Source of the DNA: Filosporella fistucella
Lineage: Eukaryota > Ascomycota > Leotiomycetes > Helotiales
Direction of reading: 5' to 3'
Assembly: GCA_030077755.1 (NCBI GenBank)
Contig: JAQJZZ010000010.1
Coordinates: forward strand, 2,294,001-2,358,000
DNA length: 64,000 nt
In this document: positions 36,275-48,751 of the stretch, one piece after another
How positions within the stretch are numbered: position 1 is the first letter of the stretch
Layout of the letters: every line of letters begins with the position of its first letter
The notes under the pieces: model-generated
Told to the model about the DNA's origin: nothing
Databases searched by the model: none
What the model saw: only the letters and a program-made list of their open reading frames with translations
Translations under genes and position numbers: made by a program

Positions 36275-39200
36275 TCACACTCCAGCAACACCCTTAACCT
36301 GCTCTTTATCAATCAGCGGTCGAGCCAATTGCAAGAAGCCCTCAATGAAAGTATAAGGTGCGGGGTCGTTCCTTAATCCACCGCTCTCTTGTCCTACTTC
36401 TAAAGCGTTGTAGAGAGGTCTGATGACGTTTCCTGCTTCGGGGGGAGAGGGGTCTGGGTATGGTTGGAGCCAATTCCACATTCTAATTGATGAATTTAGC
36501 ACTGGTCTCTTTCGAGAAGGTATGAGGAAAGGAAGCAAATAATGAGGAAATGAAACCAGCATCAGCACCTATATCAATCCTCCAAAACCCATAAATATAC
36601 AAAGAAAGATAATGAGAAAAAACATACCCCTTTCCCCCCGCAATAGGCAAATTAATATCCACCTTCTCCTCCTTCAATTTCTCCTGTTCCTCCTGTTTCC
36701 GAATCCAACTATCTGCTTCCAAAGGCTTCGAGGTATCATATCTCTTCGGCACATCTTTCGTTACGAGCAAGGGACCTAAAGTGAAAAACGCAGTCATGTT
36801 ACGTAATGCGGCTTCCAGGCTCCAGCCAGGGAGTTTCAGGGAAACGATGGGGAGGATGGAGGTGTAGAAGTGGATGCTTGTGTAAGGGTCTATAAGCGCG
36901 GTGCGGGTTTGGAGTTTTTCCTGAGGGTGGTTAGTGGGGTTTTTGGGTGGGGAAAGGACATACGGCTTTTGATTTTAGAAGGCCTTTTGTCTCGTCTACG
37001 GTTGTGGGATCTATGAAATAGGGTGAGGTAACTGGGAATGTAGACGGTTCTATCATTACCCTTGGATCCTTGTCGCCTGGTGAGAGAGAATTGGTGTTAG
37101 GATATGGATATGTGAAGATTGTACTGAAGTCAGTCTTTCCGGTTGAGGATGTAGTGTTCTCGTCTGTATTCCAGTAGCAGACTAGACCATCGAAGGGACG
37201 ATCTGCCTGTTTTATTTATATTGATTAGTCTTTGGTTAAATAGGGAAAGAGTGGATGAGGAAAAATGAGGATGAGGGAATGCGAAAAGAAGATGATGAGG
37301 GGGAAGAAAAGGTAAGAAAAGATACTTACATCCCCAATCTTAACAGGAAATTTATAGGAATACATCTTCCTCTCTTCTTCTCCTGGATCAGGTAACTTCC
37401 CCAGTGTATGCTGTGCTATCTTTGGCTTCTCAGCCAATTCTAACGACCAGCCTACATTCACCAAAGCCAATGGTTTCCCAACTATTGCGTTAGCATACGC
37501 AGAGTACTGCGAAGGAGGAAATGGCATGTTGGCTATAGCGCCGTTTATTATAGACCACAGTGCTAGGAGATAGGATTGTGCGTCTGCTGTGGGAGTTGTG
37601 GTTGAGGCGCGCATTTTGGATATAAGGTCGATGAGTTGTTGGGATATTAGTGCAGATGCTACAGATGGTGGTGGTTGGGCGAAAGGTGCCCATTCTGTGA
37701 GGTGTTAGGATGTCTACCTCAAATGGTAAAATGCTGAAGATAGGGTGGAGCGTTTGAAAGGTGACTGTGAGATTAAAGAACTTACGAATCCCAGCCATAG
37801 TTCCATTCGGCCCTCCGAATCTGAGGGAGGTATAAAAGATTCCCTCTCCAGTGAAGAATTGTAAACTCGAGTCAGGATAATTGACGACGATCCACCCAAA
37901 AATGGGATTGTCCCAATCGTTGCACACTCTCCAAGGCGGTCTCGTCTCTTTCCCATCAGCCCCAACATCCTTGATCAAGAAACTGGCATTCAAGCGGGCG
38001 TTTTGGTTGATAGCGGGTGTTATTTGAATGAATGGACTAAGAACCATTTCTGAGGAAGTCCTGGGATCAGTGGTGGGAAACACTGTGTTAAGTGTGTTGT
38101 CTGGGAGAATGGTTGGACAGAGTTGATCTGCTATACATGGATGGATAGGAAATTCTGGGATGTCTGGCTTCTTGCGTGGCGTTTTCTTAGGTAGAGGACA
38201 AGCTATCGCTTGTCCAAACTTATCGACGATTGTGATTTTGGTGAGCGCTATAACAGTATTAGTTTAATGTCATAACATGACAAATGTGAGGAGGAATACA
38301 TACCCAATTGTCCATGTTGCACCCCTTTGAAAGGCTGAAATTTGCTTCCCACGAAATCATATAATGTTCCAAATGGAGTCTTCGCCGTCTCACTATCCAT
38401 AATCGTAAGAATCTCTCGCATGAGTTCAACTGGTATCCCCATTTTTGGGCCAATATCAACAGCTTCTTCCAAGACTTTTACAGATTGTCCCTGTTGTCTC
38501 ACATTCGGTTTGATATGTGAGCCAGTTCCAAGTGTAAGCAACGAGTCCGTGAAACCCATCAAATCACCACTTATGAACTTCAACTGCTCGACCTTTTTGA
38601 CAAAGGCATCGAGTTTGGCCTGATCAATTTTCCCTGTCAATGTAGGATTGCCATCTTTATCCTTGACAGGCTTCCCCTCTTTATCCTTGACTTCTCCTTG
38701 CAATGCTTTCGGCACATTGACGCCTGCTGTGTCAAGAACTTGTCTTACTATAGCTGCCAATGCAAATGATGGTTGAGGCAAGACCAAAATCCTTCCAGAT
38801 ACAGCGCGAGTATCTTGATCTGCGATATTGGTTGTTGTATGAAGCGGCTTCGGATTAATGTACCGAATCTGCTTTTGGTTGTTGTTACTCATCGGTGAAC
38901 TCCCCAGCCCAACTGCCCATTCATTTGCATCGATGTTGTAGAACATAGCCTCCCATTCCACAAAAATAGGACAGAAAGGCTGCCCTTTCCAGGTCTTAAA
39001 CCCGGTCTGTGTTTTCACAGAAGTACTCGCTTCATTGAGTAACTTCGCGATAGTAGGAAGGATGTTGCCAGACATAGGTGGAAGACTGAGATTCGAGAGA
39101 AGTCCCGTGACTTGCTGATTCGAGGGAGCCTGAATATCACGATCGAAACGAACTTTGATGGCATCAAGAAATTCAGATGGCCATCCAGAGTCAATACCAG

Positions 39201-41076
39201 CTAGTAATAAAGTTGGATCAGTCCTTTGTCGGAAAGCTGGACTCGCCACCTTTTTCACCTTGAGACGTGCCTTGGTGGGATCGTCCGGGCTTGCAATATC
39301 ATTGATCTCTTGTTCGATCCTTTGCTTGGTATTCTTAAGAGACTGAATGATGCTTGGTGCCGCAGTGGTATCCGCTTTCTCCCTTCCAAATAATTCGAGC
39401 ATTCGATTTTTGTTCTTGTCTCTGCGAGCAATTATTCCATTGTTGACATCTGAACAGTACTTGAAAAATTCAGCGAAAAGTCCCCATCGGCTAATGCTCA
39501 GCATTCGCTCAGTGATATCTAACTGCTGTTGTAGCTCATTCAATCTGAAAAGATAGTCCATTTCAGATTTTCCATTTGCATCTTTCGTGGTACTTGGAGT
39601 TTGCGGGGGACCATTGGCCTCTTTCTTCTTGTCATAGTGCCAGGAGAAGCCTCCAAGAGATGTCTTGAAACTTTGTCCAGATATCAAATCTTGGGCCTTG
39701 ACACGTGAATCGTAGTCATCCCCTGTGGCATATAACAGTTCTGTCATTTCGAGGACCGTCTTCGCTGTATCAGCAACTCCAGCCCCAAGTATATGCTCTG
39801 CTGCTGCAGTATCCTCTCGATGTGCATGAAGGAACGTGAGAATGGAATCAAGTGGGGTTACACCAACTGCAACAGGCTCCATGGCGATATCCTTGGTGAA
39901 ATTTTCCACATAGCCATCAGCTGGAGTATCTGGCCGCACATCCGCGTTGTATTGGACATTGTAGATCACCCCATGCGACAACAATGGCACTTTGTCTGTA
40001 CTGTGGGAGATATCTTTTGAAGTTCCATCGTCCAGGCTGCAGAAAAAGTCACGGATTCTTCCATCAAGAGTACCTTTCAAACCATTATCGCCGAATGGAG
40101 AATCCCCAGATGAGCTATGCCAGCCAACAACCATATAGTCACACGAAGCTTGCTGAAGATACTTGCCCGGTTCGTATTCGAAATTATCTTTCATGGAAAA
40201 GACATTTGGATTATGAACTGTATAATCAGCAAACACCGGGTTTGACGAGTTCATCACACTTAATGGAACGCGATTGGCACTGGTTTCCGTATATTTGGTC
40301 TTTATCAAACTGGGCGATCGATACCCAATATACTTTTCTGCTTGACTATGAATGAGACGTTTGGGATCAACTTGGGAGTCGTAGACGACAAAAGGTGTGA
40401 CTTCTGTCTCGATATCGACATCTCCATCCATTTCTTCAATGATCCGAAGACGGTCTGATTCAACTACCCATGCATCAATCGGGGGTACTTTCGCATCGGC
40501 TGGTAAATACCCAGGCTTCAGAATGCGAACGACAAGCCATCGATTTGGAACTGGTCTGAATGTTGGATTTTGACTTGCTGACGAATCTTTTCGTTCCGCT
40601 CCGGAGGCAGCACTGGTTCCGGTTCGATAACCTCGTGGGAGAGACCAGTGAAGATAGACTCCTAGACGAGATTCCAAGAACCCTGTGCGAGTTTTGTCGA
40701 ACTCTGGTTGTGGATTTGCTATCACTACAGGCTTGAGATCTGTAGAATAAGCTTTAGAGATGCGTGGATTAAGAATGGCAGGGCGACTGTTGTGGAGATC
40801 CACAGGTGGGAGAACATCATGCTTTGAAGGTCAGTTTTGGTGTGATGAACCGATATCAAGAATTACCTGCAGTTGTCAGCTCAATTAAATTTCACCAATT
40901 CTCCATTTTCATCAACTTACCTGAATAACCGAATTATCAAGTCGAAGCCCAACATAATCTGGCTGTGTAATAGGAGCTATCAATACCTTGTCTCCTTTGG
41001 TATCGCAAACTGGCTTATTGAGAATAAATGCATCGAGATTGATGGGCAAACAAATATTGTCCAGTTTGGACGACAT
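36275..41076 (-). CDS. Giant protein A of the A-B-C cluster (1414 aa, function unknown)
   Basis: Seven exons: 41076-40921, 40821-38304, 38247-37786, 37694-37330, 37206-36964, 36920-36628, 36482-36275; every phase closes. No signal peptide or membrane helix. N-terminal half has GVYLHWSLPRGYR, VPNRWLVVRILKPGY, DYMVVGWHSSSGDSPFGD and LLSHGVIYNVQYNA. Next comes a long region with coiled-coil-like helices near 430-530 (LFRLNELQQQLDITERML). The C-terminal part has ALTKITIVDKFGQ, WDNPIFGWIVVNYPDSSLQF and IVGKPLALVNVGWSLELAE. I associate these patterns with large uncharacterised bacterial proteins that work beside relatives of proteins B and C; this is recall, not a search. It diverges from gene B across a shared upstream region. 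The 145-bp last intron is the least certain splice. Confidence 0.8.
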
Positions 41077-41911
41077 GACTGTTCGGGGAGAAATTTCTCG
41101 GATTCACCTCAACATGCGTCCCAGCACCCAATGGTTGTCAAACGAGTTAGCAAAAATTGAGGATATAATTTCCCCAACTTCAATCCGATACCCGATCACA
41201 GCTCAAGTCGAGCAAGTCGGGATGCCCAAGACTCCCACGATCACCAAAGCATCACATCACGGCTGACATTCAGCCACACTTTCGAAAGGCAGGCTGGAAG
41301 TCCTGCCGCTTGAAGAACGGCATGCTAAGTCATGTCGCTCTCCATGATGCTTTCCATGATCATTCCCGCGGCGTCAAATCAGGGCAGATGTCGTTGCGTG
41401 TGTATCATATGGTGATCAGTCGGGAAACGCGCTGCGACTTTGTGTTGTCTTGGCTTGCATGAGCTGAAAAGATGGTGGTGAGCGAAATATGTAGTGTAAC
41501 CTAGCCGCGGGGTTTACCTGTTCAGGCCGGGACTTTAGTGGTGTTAGGTACATCGCCGTTTTTGCGACGACTAAACTCCCTGATATCGCACACAAAATTA
41601 TACAAGTCTCAACGGATCCTAAACGCCACAAGATTTTACCATCCAGCCACTACGATGCATCTCATTTCACATTGGGAATACTCAGTAGGGCGGCAGTCGA
41701 AGGCGTCGAGCTGCGAGCTGCACGAACCGGGAGCTCTGATGGAGCTCGAGATGCAAATGTTAGCTGTCTGGAGCTGGGGCGATCAAAAGATTTGGCGGTC
41801 ATTGTAAACAGTGAACCAGCGGAATTGAAGCTTTGAAGGTGTCTTGAGGTGGATTGAGATAGTTGTTGTTTACGGAGTATTCCTTCTCACCTCCTCTTTA
41901 CATTTCCCATC
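41077..41911. promoter_or_regulatory. Shared divergent promoter region of giant genes A and B
   Basis: 835 bp between the two start codons, transcribed outward in both directions, with no gene of its own. A head-to-head arrangement is consistent with co-regulation of A and B. I could not assign individual control elements with confidence. Confidence 0.5.
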
Positions 41912-44900
41912 ATGGCCCGAGTTCTGGTGAAGAGAGATGTAAGGAAAGCCGTCAGGCGGGCAAACGATCCCCTTGGCACTGAAGACGAGGATATACTTCC
42001 CGATGGACATATGCGACTTTACAGCTACTTCAAACCATCTTTAAGTATGATTTCCAACTGAAAATGATGCAACGAAGCTAATGAATAAACTAGAGGCTGG
42101 CTTGTATGGTATTGAAGCAAAGCAAGTCGTGACAGCTGGTGTAGACAAGTTAAATATCTGGAATTACCAAGGTGACAAGGTCGATCTATCGGATTCATCA
42201 AAGGATCCAAAACCCGACGTTGTGCGACAAACGTTCCAAGTTCAGGCTCCGCAATTCAACATTGATCCAAAACTCATCAATACCATCTATCCACCAGCTG
42301 GACATCAAGATGAAGGTCGTATTCTACCTCATATCGTCTTCAATGATCCTCACGTGCCCTGGTTAAGGGAAGCAGGCATCGCCTACAATTTTCTCCAGAA
42401 TCCCATTGATCCTGATCGCAAGCCATCGAAAAATGGGAAGAATCTGGTTCCTTGGCTAGCTCTTGTTACGTTTGACCCCGAAGAGCTCGTGATTACGCCT
42501 GAAGATGCGTATTCAATTGGATTGGCTGTAAAAGGTCCCAAAACCGTGGTGACAACAGATCCGGTAACTGGCGAAAAGAAAGAAGAGACTGTTCAGGTCC
42601 CCGTTCCATTGATATCGTCTTATGATGATCAAAAACTTCCTTCAAATGGAGCATATCAAATGACAGTTGGGGACTATCTTACCAAAATCCCTACACACCG
42701 TGTGTACTACCAAGCAGGATATGCTCTAGCCAAAGATAATCCAGATCCAAATCTTGAACCCAAATTAGATCAAGATTACAAGGAGTTGACACAATCCGTT
42801 GACATGACTTCAGTGATATTTCCCAAATATTCTTTGTTAAAAAGAGTGTTTGGTGAGAAGAATTCACCAGGAGTAAATGAGTCTGATGCCAAAGATAGAA
42901 TATTCGAAGGCCAAAAGGTATGGACTTTATCAATTTTCTTCTTTTGGGAAAAGTTGCACATGATGCACACTTTTATCTTTCCGTTCCCAATATTTACTCA
43001 CACTATGTAGCTCATGGCTCATGTCAGACATGTCAATACCCTCGGCTTTCCAGACGCAGGTGTCGAGGAAGAAGGCTGGTTTTCAGTCATCATATCAACG
43101 CGAACAGGTCCAGTTCGAAATACTGTTCCACACCCTCAGGTCGTGCACTTAGTATCCCTTGAACACTGGGATTCCACTCTTGGGAATCAGCACTCTCCTG
43201 TCAAAGGATTCGATGACAATCAGCGCATCGGCATGGTTTCTTTACACTCCTGGTCTTATTCATGTATTCCCGAAGCTGTCAACTTTGTGGATGCAATGAA
43301 TAAGATCAGCAAAGACATGCAGCCCTTGAAACCGCCTCAGGAGGCACTCAAAAAAATGCTGAAAAACAGTGAAAATACTTCTCCGGCGTTGGGTAAAGCT
43401 GCAAAGTTGCTCCATACTCGCCTGGATAAGTCGTATACTCTTTCACGGTGGCGAACTGCCACAGGTGAGGAGACTGTTGCTTTCAATCGGGGACCTCTTG
43501 TCGGTGCACCAACCCCTCAGCAACCAGCACTAGATCCTCAAAAATGGCCGAAGCTATCCATGACAGGCAAGGACTACCAAATCTATGATCGTGACCTTGG
43601 AATAATGGATTTGACATATTCTTCTGCCTGGTCGTTGGGAAAGCTTGCGGCAATATCAGATTCTCCATTTAATGCAGCTCTTCTCCGCTTCAGATCTCTG
43701 ATCTGGACCAAGGCAGCCTCCAACACTCGTTACTTGACGAATGGGATTCCGAAAGCAGCTTCAATTCTGGCTAAGACTACTGGTGTGATGAGAGCTGCGA
43801 GATCACTTCCTACGACATTTTCTGGAGAGGTCTCGAGAATCAATCCTGTGTCACATGATGATATTGCTCCTCCACTTGCTGATCCAGCTGTTGCTCCGCT
43901 ATTCACCAAAGCTGTCACTCATGCTGTGGATCGGTATACGAGTGTGACGAATGGAAGCTCTATATACAATGATTTCAACCTGGCTGCAGCGGCCAACAGT
44001 GATTGGGAACTGATTCACTCGTGGATCAGTGATACCTTGTATCTGGCACACATCCCAGCACATTATATCTTTCCCGATCCTAGCTCCATTCGAGCTCAGC
44101 CAGAGACCGATAAAGCCATTGTACCAAATCTTCCACCTGAAGCTCTCAGATTCTTCTTCATCGATCATGCTTGGCTTGATGCATTCATTGATGGAGCATT
44201 AAGCTGTGCCAATCATCTAGAGCCAGATTTTGACAGCACTCGACTTCGGGTCAAGGAAGTCTACAACTATTACCTCTCGAGCAATATCAACTCACTGGAA
44301 GGCAAGACTCCTCCTATTCCTCGATTTGGATTCATTTTCCGCTCCATGGTAGTGAAAGCAATCCCAGATCTGAAGATCATAGTTCGATGCTGGAAGTTTA
44401 ACCCCGTCACGAGCAGCTTTGAAGAAGACGTTGATGGCCCATTGCCAGCTCCACGTAATCCGGTACTCAGGCTCACCAAGATGGACGAGTTTACGATTCT
44501 CTGCCTGCTGGATTGTCTCCCCGAAGAGATCCAAGAGATCAAGATCTCTCAACCACCTCATCAACAACGATATTCTATGGGCACGTCATTGAAACCTGAT
44601 CTCAATAACAAGATTCAGGTGGATCTCGAAGTCAAGATGTTATATACCGATGCCACCGCTGCTCCACAAGGGCAAGGAGAGAAAGGAGTTTGGCCACTAT
44701 TACCGGGAAAGCTCAGCCATAACCCCGAGCTGCCTCCTGACAAATGGGAACAACCTTCGCAAGAAGTCCAAAACAACTTCTGGGATGAGGACTCTCGGCT
44801 CATTCGTCCGATCCTCATTGCAGAAACCGTGACCGATAAATTGACAAAGTCAAAAGCGTTTCCGAATATGTATCAAGTAACAACACCAGATTCTTGTGTA

Positions 44901-46048
44901 ATCGGCTTGGAATTGAATGATCCTGCATGTGAGTAATTCATTCAGTGATGTAGCATAACTAACATGTTTCAGATTCTCTCATCATCAGACAGCCACCAGC
45001 AACCCTGAACAAAGACGATAAGCCAGAATGGAAACCACCCACCCGCACTACAGACTGGCCGAAATGGACACGCCAACTTTGGACAGGTCCGGCTCCAGAC
45101 CCGGCACCTTTCGAACCAGATGGAACTCTCCAACCAGACATGCTACCCTCATCCCCTCTCATCCCAGATACCAGTATCCCACCAACCTCCATCACTCTCC
45201 CCAATACACCCACTCCCTCTCAGCCCACTATCCCTCGTCCCCCACTCCTCCACACAACCCCAATCATCTCCTTACCCCCATTCAAAATGACCACCGCCCC
45301 CTCCTCCAGCATCTCCGGTCCTCAATTCACACTCCAAATCCACGTCGACTATCGACCACCACCTCCCACTCCCCGCCTCCAAAACGACAATTCAGTATGC
45401 TACGCTCCCCTCGACTATCTCCCAACCCAAACCACAAACCTGTACGACCTAATTTTCTCTATCCGCCGCACCCACCCCTCTACAGATCCTAAATATCATC
45501 TCTCAGAGCTCCGTATCGAGGTCCCAATCTCCCCAGATGACATCGACAATCCGCCTCCTGGCTCCAAGATAGTCCGCGAGCCTCTCCTACCCAAAAACGG
45601 ATATTCCGGCCCCGGAGCAAGAATGGTGCGTAACCAACGTTTCGTGCCTACTCTATACAACAGCACAGATGCTGGTGGCCTACCCATCCTAGGTATAAAG
45701 CTCATCCCCCGTTCCGGAACACCGGATGCTACGATCAGCGTTCGCAATGATGGGAAGACGCATGATTTATCTGTGAGGCTTGCGGAAGTACCGATCGCGA
45801 GAGTTAGAGATGCGAGATTAGTCAGTATTGCGCAGGTGGATAAGGATGGGAAGGGGTTGAATAACGTGAAGATGGAGCGGAGGGGGGTGGTGGGAGTGGT
45901 GCTGAGGGAGGTTTATCTTGTGGAGGGTAGGAAGGTTAGTTGGGTTACTACTGGTGATACGAGGCCAGGAGATAGGGACATACCTATTCCGTTGGTGGTG
46001 GTGAAGAAGGAGAGTGGGGATGTGGATTTAGATGGGTTGGAAGTTTGA
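41912..46048 (+). CDS. Giant protein B of the A-B-C cluster (1316 aa, function unknown)
   Basis: Four exons: 41912-42044, 42094-42917, 43011-44928, 44973-46048; phases close and the ATG has good context. No signal peptide or membrane helix. Recognisable blocks in order: YFKPSLKAGLYGIEAKQ, FNIDPKLINTIYPPAGH, RILPHIVFNDPHVPWLRE, LVPWLALVTFDPEEL, then AHVRHVNTLGFPDAGVEEEG and DKSYTLSRWRTATGEE. Later come LRFFFIDHAWLDAFIDGAL and FIFRSMVVKAIPDLKI. The last exon adds a Pro/Ser/Thr-rich linker and a beta-rich C-terminal domain (VDYRPPPPTPRL, KGLNNVKMERRG). As with protein A, I recall related bacterial proteins without assigned function. Its divergent position to A suggests the two act together. Confidence 0.8.
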
Positions 46049-46447
46049 GGGGTGGGTGCTGCGAAGGTCAGGTATCGTTTAATTGATAGTTATGAACTAA
46101 GAGATATATATGATTTCAGAATTGGGAATTGGTTCTCTGTCTCTTCTTTTTGTTTGATTGATTTTACAAAGTGCTGCACACATCTACAAAAATCTGTACT
46201 AGGTACTTGTACAACGATGTGGATAGCTTTATAGTTTCTCAACTCTATCCCATCACAACACCGGACTCGCACATTCCCAGATTAACAAATTTAATTTCAG
46301 TACTTATCATCTTCATATTTTACATTCCCATTACTCCTACTACTCAAATCCACCTCAATATACCCATCTCAACACTTCGTTTACGCTTCCCATTCCCGTT
46401 TCCCGTCATTCCCATTAGACATTTCGAGTATGTAGAACTCATTCAAC
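46049..46447. other. Intergenic between convergent genes
   Basis: 3' ends of protein B and the membrane protein face each other here. Nothing else seen. Confidence 0.4.
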
Positions 46448-47577
46448 TCAAACAACCTTCTCCCATCTAACCCTCCTATACACAGCCCTCACACCCACCG
46501 CTGCCAGTAACGCGCTTAGCCAAGCGATTGAAGCATACGTACTAAGCGCTTTATCGATAATCCACGGTGTTGCTCCCAAATTATCTATTTCCAATCATTA
46601 GCTGTGTCCGCATTCCAAATCACATCCTCTTTACATATTCATGTACATTGAATACCAAGGAAAAGGACAACAAACCTCGTTCATTCTGCACAGCCTGAAA
46701 CGCCGTCGGCGTAGCATTCAAACTCAATCCCAGCACTCCAAAAAACTGAGCCAAGACCTGTAATCCTGCTCCTATCAACAGGAAGCCTACTACGGTAGTA
46801 CTTAAATATGGTGTCACAGGAGATAATTTCTGTTTCATTCCTTTTGTTTTAGGCGCTCCGTTTTCAATTGGTTGGGAGGAAGCAGTTTTGGATTCGTGGG
46901 TGGTGGTGGTTGTAGTGGTTGGATGAGGGGGAGAGGAGGAAGAGAGTGAGGAGGCGATGTTTGCTGCTGTTAAGGGGAGGAGAAGGAGGAGAGAGAGGGT
47001 TAGGAAGACGGAAGATGCGATTTGTAGGTTTCCTGTGTAGTGGACTTGAACATGTTAGTATTATTCGTTTGATTGGTATTTGGTTCCTCAGATTAAGCAC
47101 AGCTCCTCAAATATTATCCCAGAAACCATAAGGAAAACTACAGACCAGAACTCACCTTCTTGACACTCTGCCTCTCCGGCAATCAATCCCCCAACCGTGC
47201 CATTCGTCTCCACCGCTAATCTACAACTCGTCTCGTTCCATCCGCTCGGCTGATAGAAATTACAATTTGGGATTTCGCATGTAGGAGGTGTGACGGTAAG
47301 GTTTAAGATGGGAGGATCGCAACGGTAGAAAGGTGATTTGTGGGCTACGCAGATGGGTTTGTGCCAGTCAGAACCGAGACCGTTGGCACCTGGGTCTGTT
47401 AGTATGGGCAGAGAGAATGTGGTTGAGAGGGGAGGAAGGGAAGAAGGTACCTTCGGTATTGAGATAGTATTTTTGAACGGACCAACGTGAGGATGTTACA
47501 GCGAGGAGGACGAAAATTGTAGAGATGAGAGAGAAAATGAAGGAGAGGAGGGACAGGAGGAGAGCACGTTTGCGCAT
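46448..47577 (-). CDS. Four-helix membrane protein (claudin/SUR7-like topology)
   Basis: Four exons: 47577-47451, 47389-47156, 47032-46676, 46584-46448; 284 aa. Predicted helices by eye: residues 5-28 (LLSLLSFIFSLISTIFVLLA), about 125-150 (VFLTLSLLLLLPLTAANIA), about 195-225 (VVGFLLIGAGLQVLAQFFG), and near 250-275. Between helices 1 and 2 lies an outer loop with six Cys (PICVAHKSPFYRC, PTCEIPNCNF) and N-glycosylation sites. The inner loop is Ser/Pro/Thr-rich. The layout recalls fungal SUR7/claudin-type proteins, but I cannot name a family. It sits between giant genes B and C on the opposite strand; whether it belongs to the cluster is unknown. Confidence 0.75.
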
Positions 47578-47759
47578 CGTGTTAATCTACTTGTATTTGT
47601 CGTGAATTGGTACAGTTGTCTCCTAATATTGATTCAAGGGGTTCTGAACGAAGTCAAAATCCCAAGGAAAGACAAAATAATGGTCCTAGAAACGGTTTTG
47701 GATGTTGAAGAATTGATAGACGGTGTTAACCGTACGCTGGAGCTATTCGGAAAAGAATC

Positions 47760-48751
47760 GAAGACAGGTTGAAGATTGCTGTGCCACGAAATCTCAAAAA
47801 TTCAATAACCCTCAAAAAGCATCATCAAGCTACCCTTCCCGATCTCGATGGGAATTGGATATTTCCCGCACCTGACGACAAACTTCCCTGTGGCTGGCTA
47901 CCCATATCTTACCATAAGCAGCCCAATCCCATCCTCCAATCCTCATACCCCATAGCTATCCAAGCTCCCAAACTTAAAGCAGCAAAATACGACTTAAAAT
48001 CACTTGAGAGTCAGACAACCAAGAAAAAAGTGTCTCAGACCAGGCTGAAAAGTATAGAAAGCTGCAAGCCACCTGCAAGAAGAAGGCTGAAAATACGACG
48101 GTACTGATACATGGTGCCGCTTTAACATTCTTGGTCCGTGAAGCTCCAGCCCCTGAATTGCCGGAAGTAGCTTAGTGAACGCCCATGGAAACGTTCCCCG
48201 CAGCTTAGGGACGCGCCGAGGGTCAAAATAAGCTCAGACGATGAGATTGTCGCTGCTTTTGCGTCAAAACAACCTTCTGATAGTCAGCTTTTAGCCGGCT
48301 CTCAGCTGTTACCAGACAAGCCGTATGCAGTGAGATTGGTTTTTGAGGTTACTTTGGAATGCGGAGGTGTGATCTTATGGGTCCAGATCTGTGTTTGCGG
48401 CATGGTGCAGCAAGGGAGTTGAGCATTATGGATGCTATGGTGGTGGGGAAGGAGAATGGGTATCTTGTGGCGGAAGGGGTGTTTTCAGCCTTGTTCTTGA
48501 TGATCCAAGTGGTGGATCAGCGAGTGTGGGAGCTGTGCCGTCACGACTGAGCTTCTTGTTGCTGATCAGAGTGACGGACGATGCGAAGACACGAGTCACG
48601 GCGATAGAGAAGAATATCCGGACGATAACGACAATTCAAAGGATTTGCGCGACAAGCTCACGATTAACTCGAGAGATTTAGTAATTTTCATGTCCTGAAC
48701 ATAGACGAGTTCGAGGTGGTAAATCTCACCACTTCCCGAATTGTCATCAAA
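47760..48751 (+). pseudogene. Coding-like but frame-disrupted stretch upstream of giant gene C
   Basis: Plus-strand translation gives protein-like pieces in different frames. Examples are PDLDGNWIFPAPDDKLPCGW near 47,840-47,900, TTVLIHGAALTFLVREAPAP near 48,100-48,165, VKISSDDEIVAAFASKQ then VRLVFEVTLECGG near 48,220-48,370, and SHGDREEYPDDNDNSKDLRD near 48,597-48,650. Immediately before the chosen ATG of gene C the frame reads NIDEFEVVNLTTSRIVIK without its own Met. Either these are further 5' exons whose splice sites I could not settle (one possible 38-bp intron removes the stop near 48,174), or a decayed gene. Confidence 0.35.

Noticed and set aside
48391..48681. A jacalin-like Gly-rich domain upstream of gene C
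   Set aside because: HYGCYGGGEGEW only loosely resembles the jacalin opening and nothing further fits.
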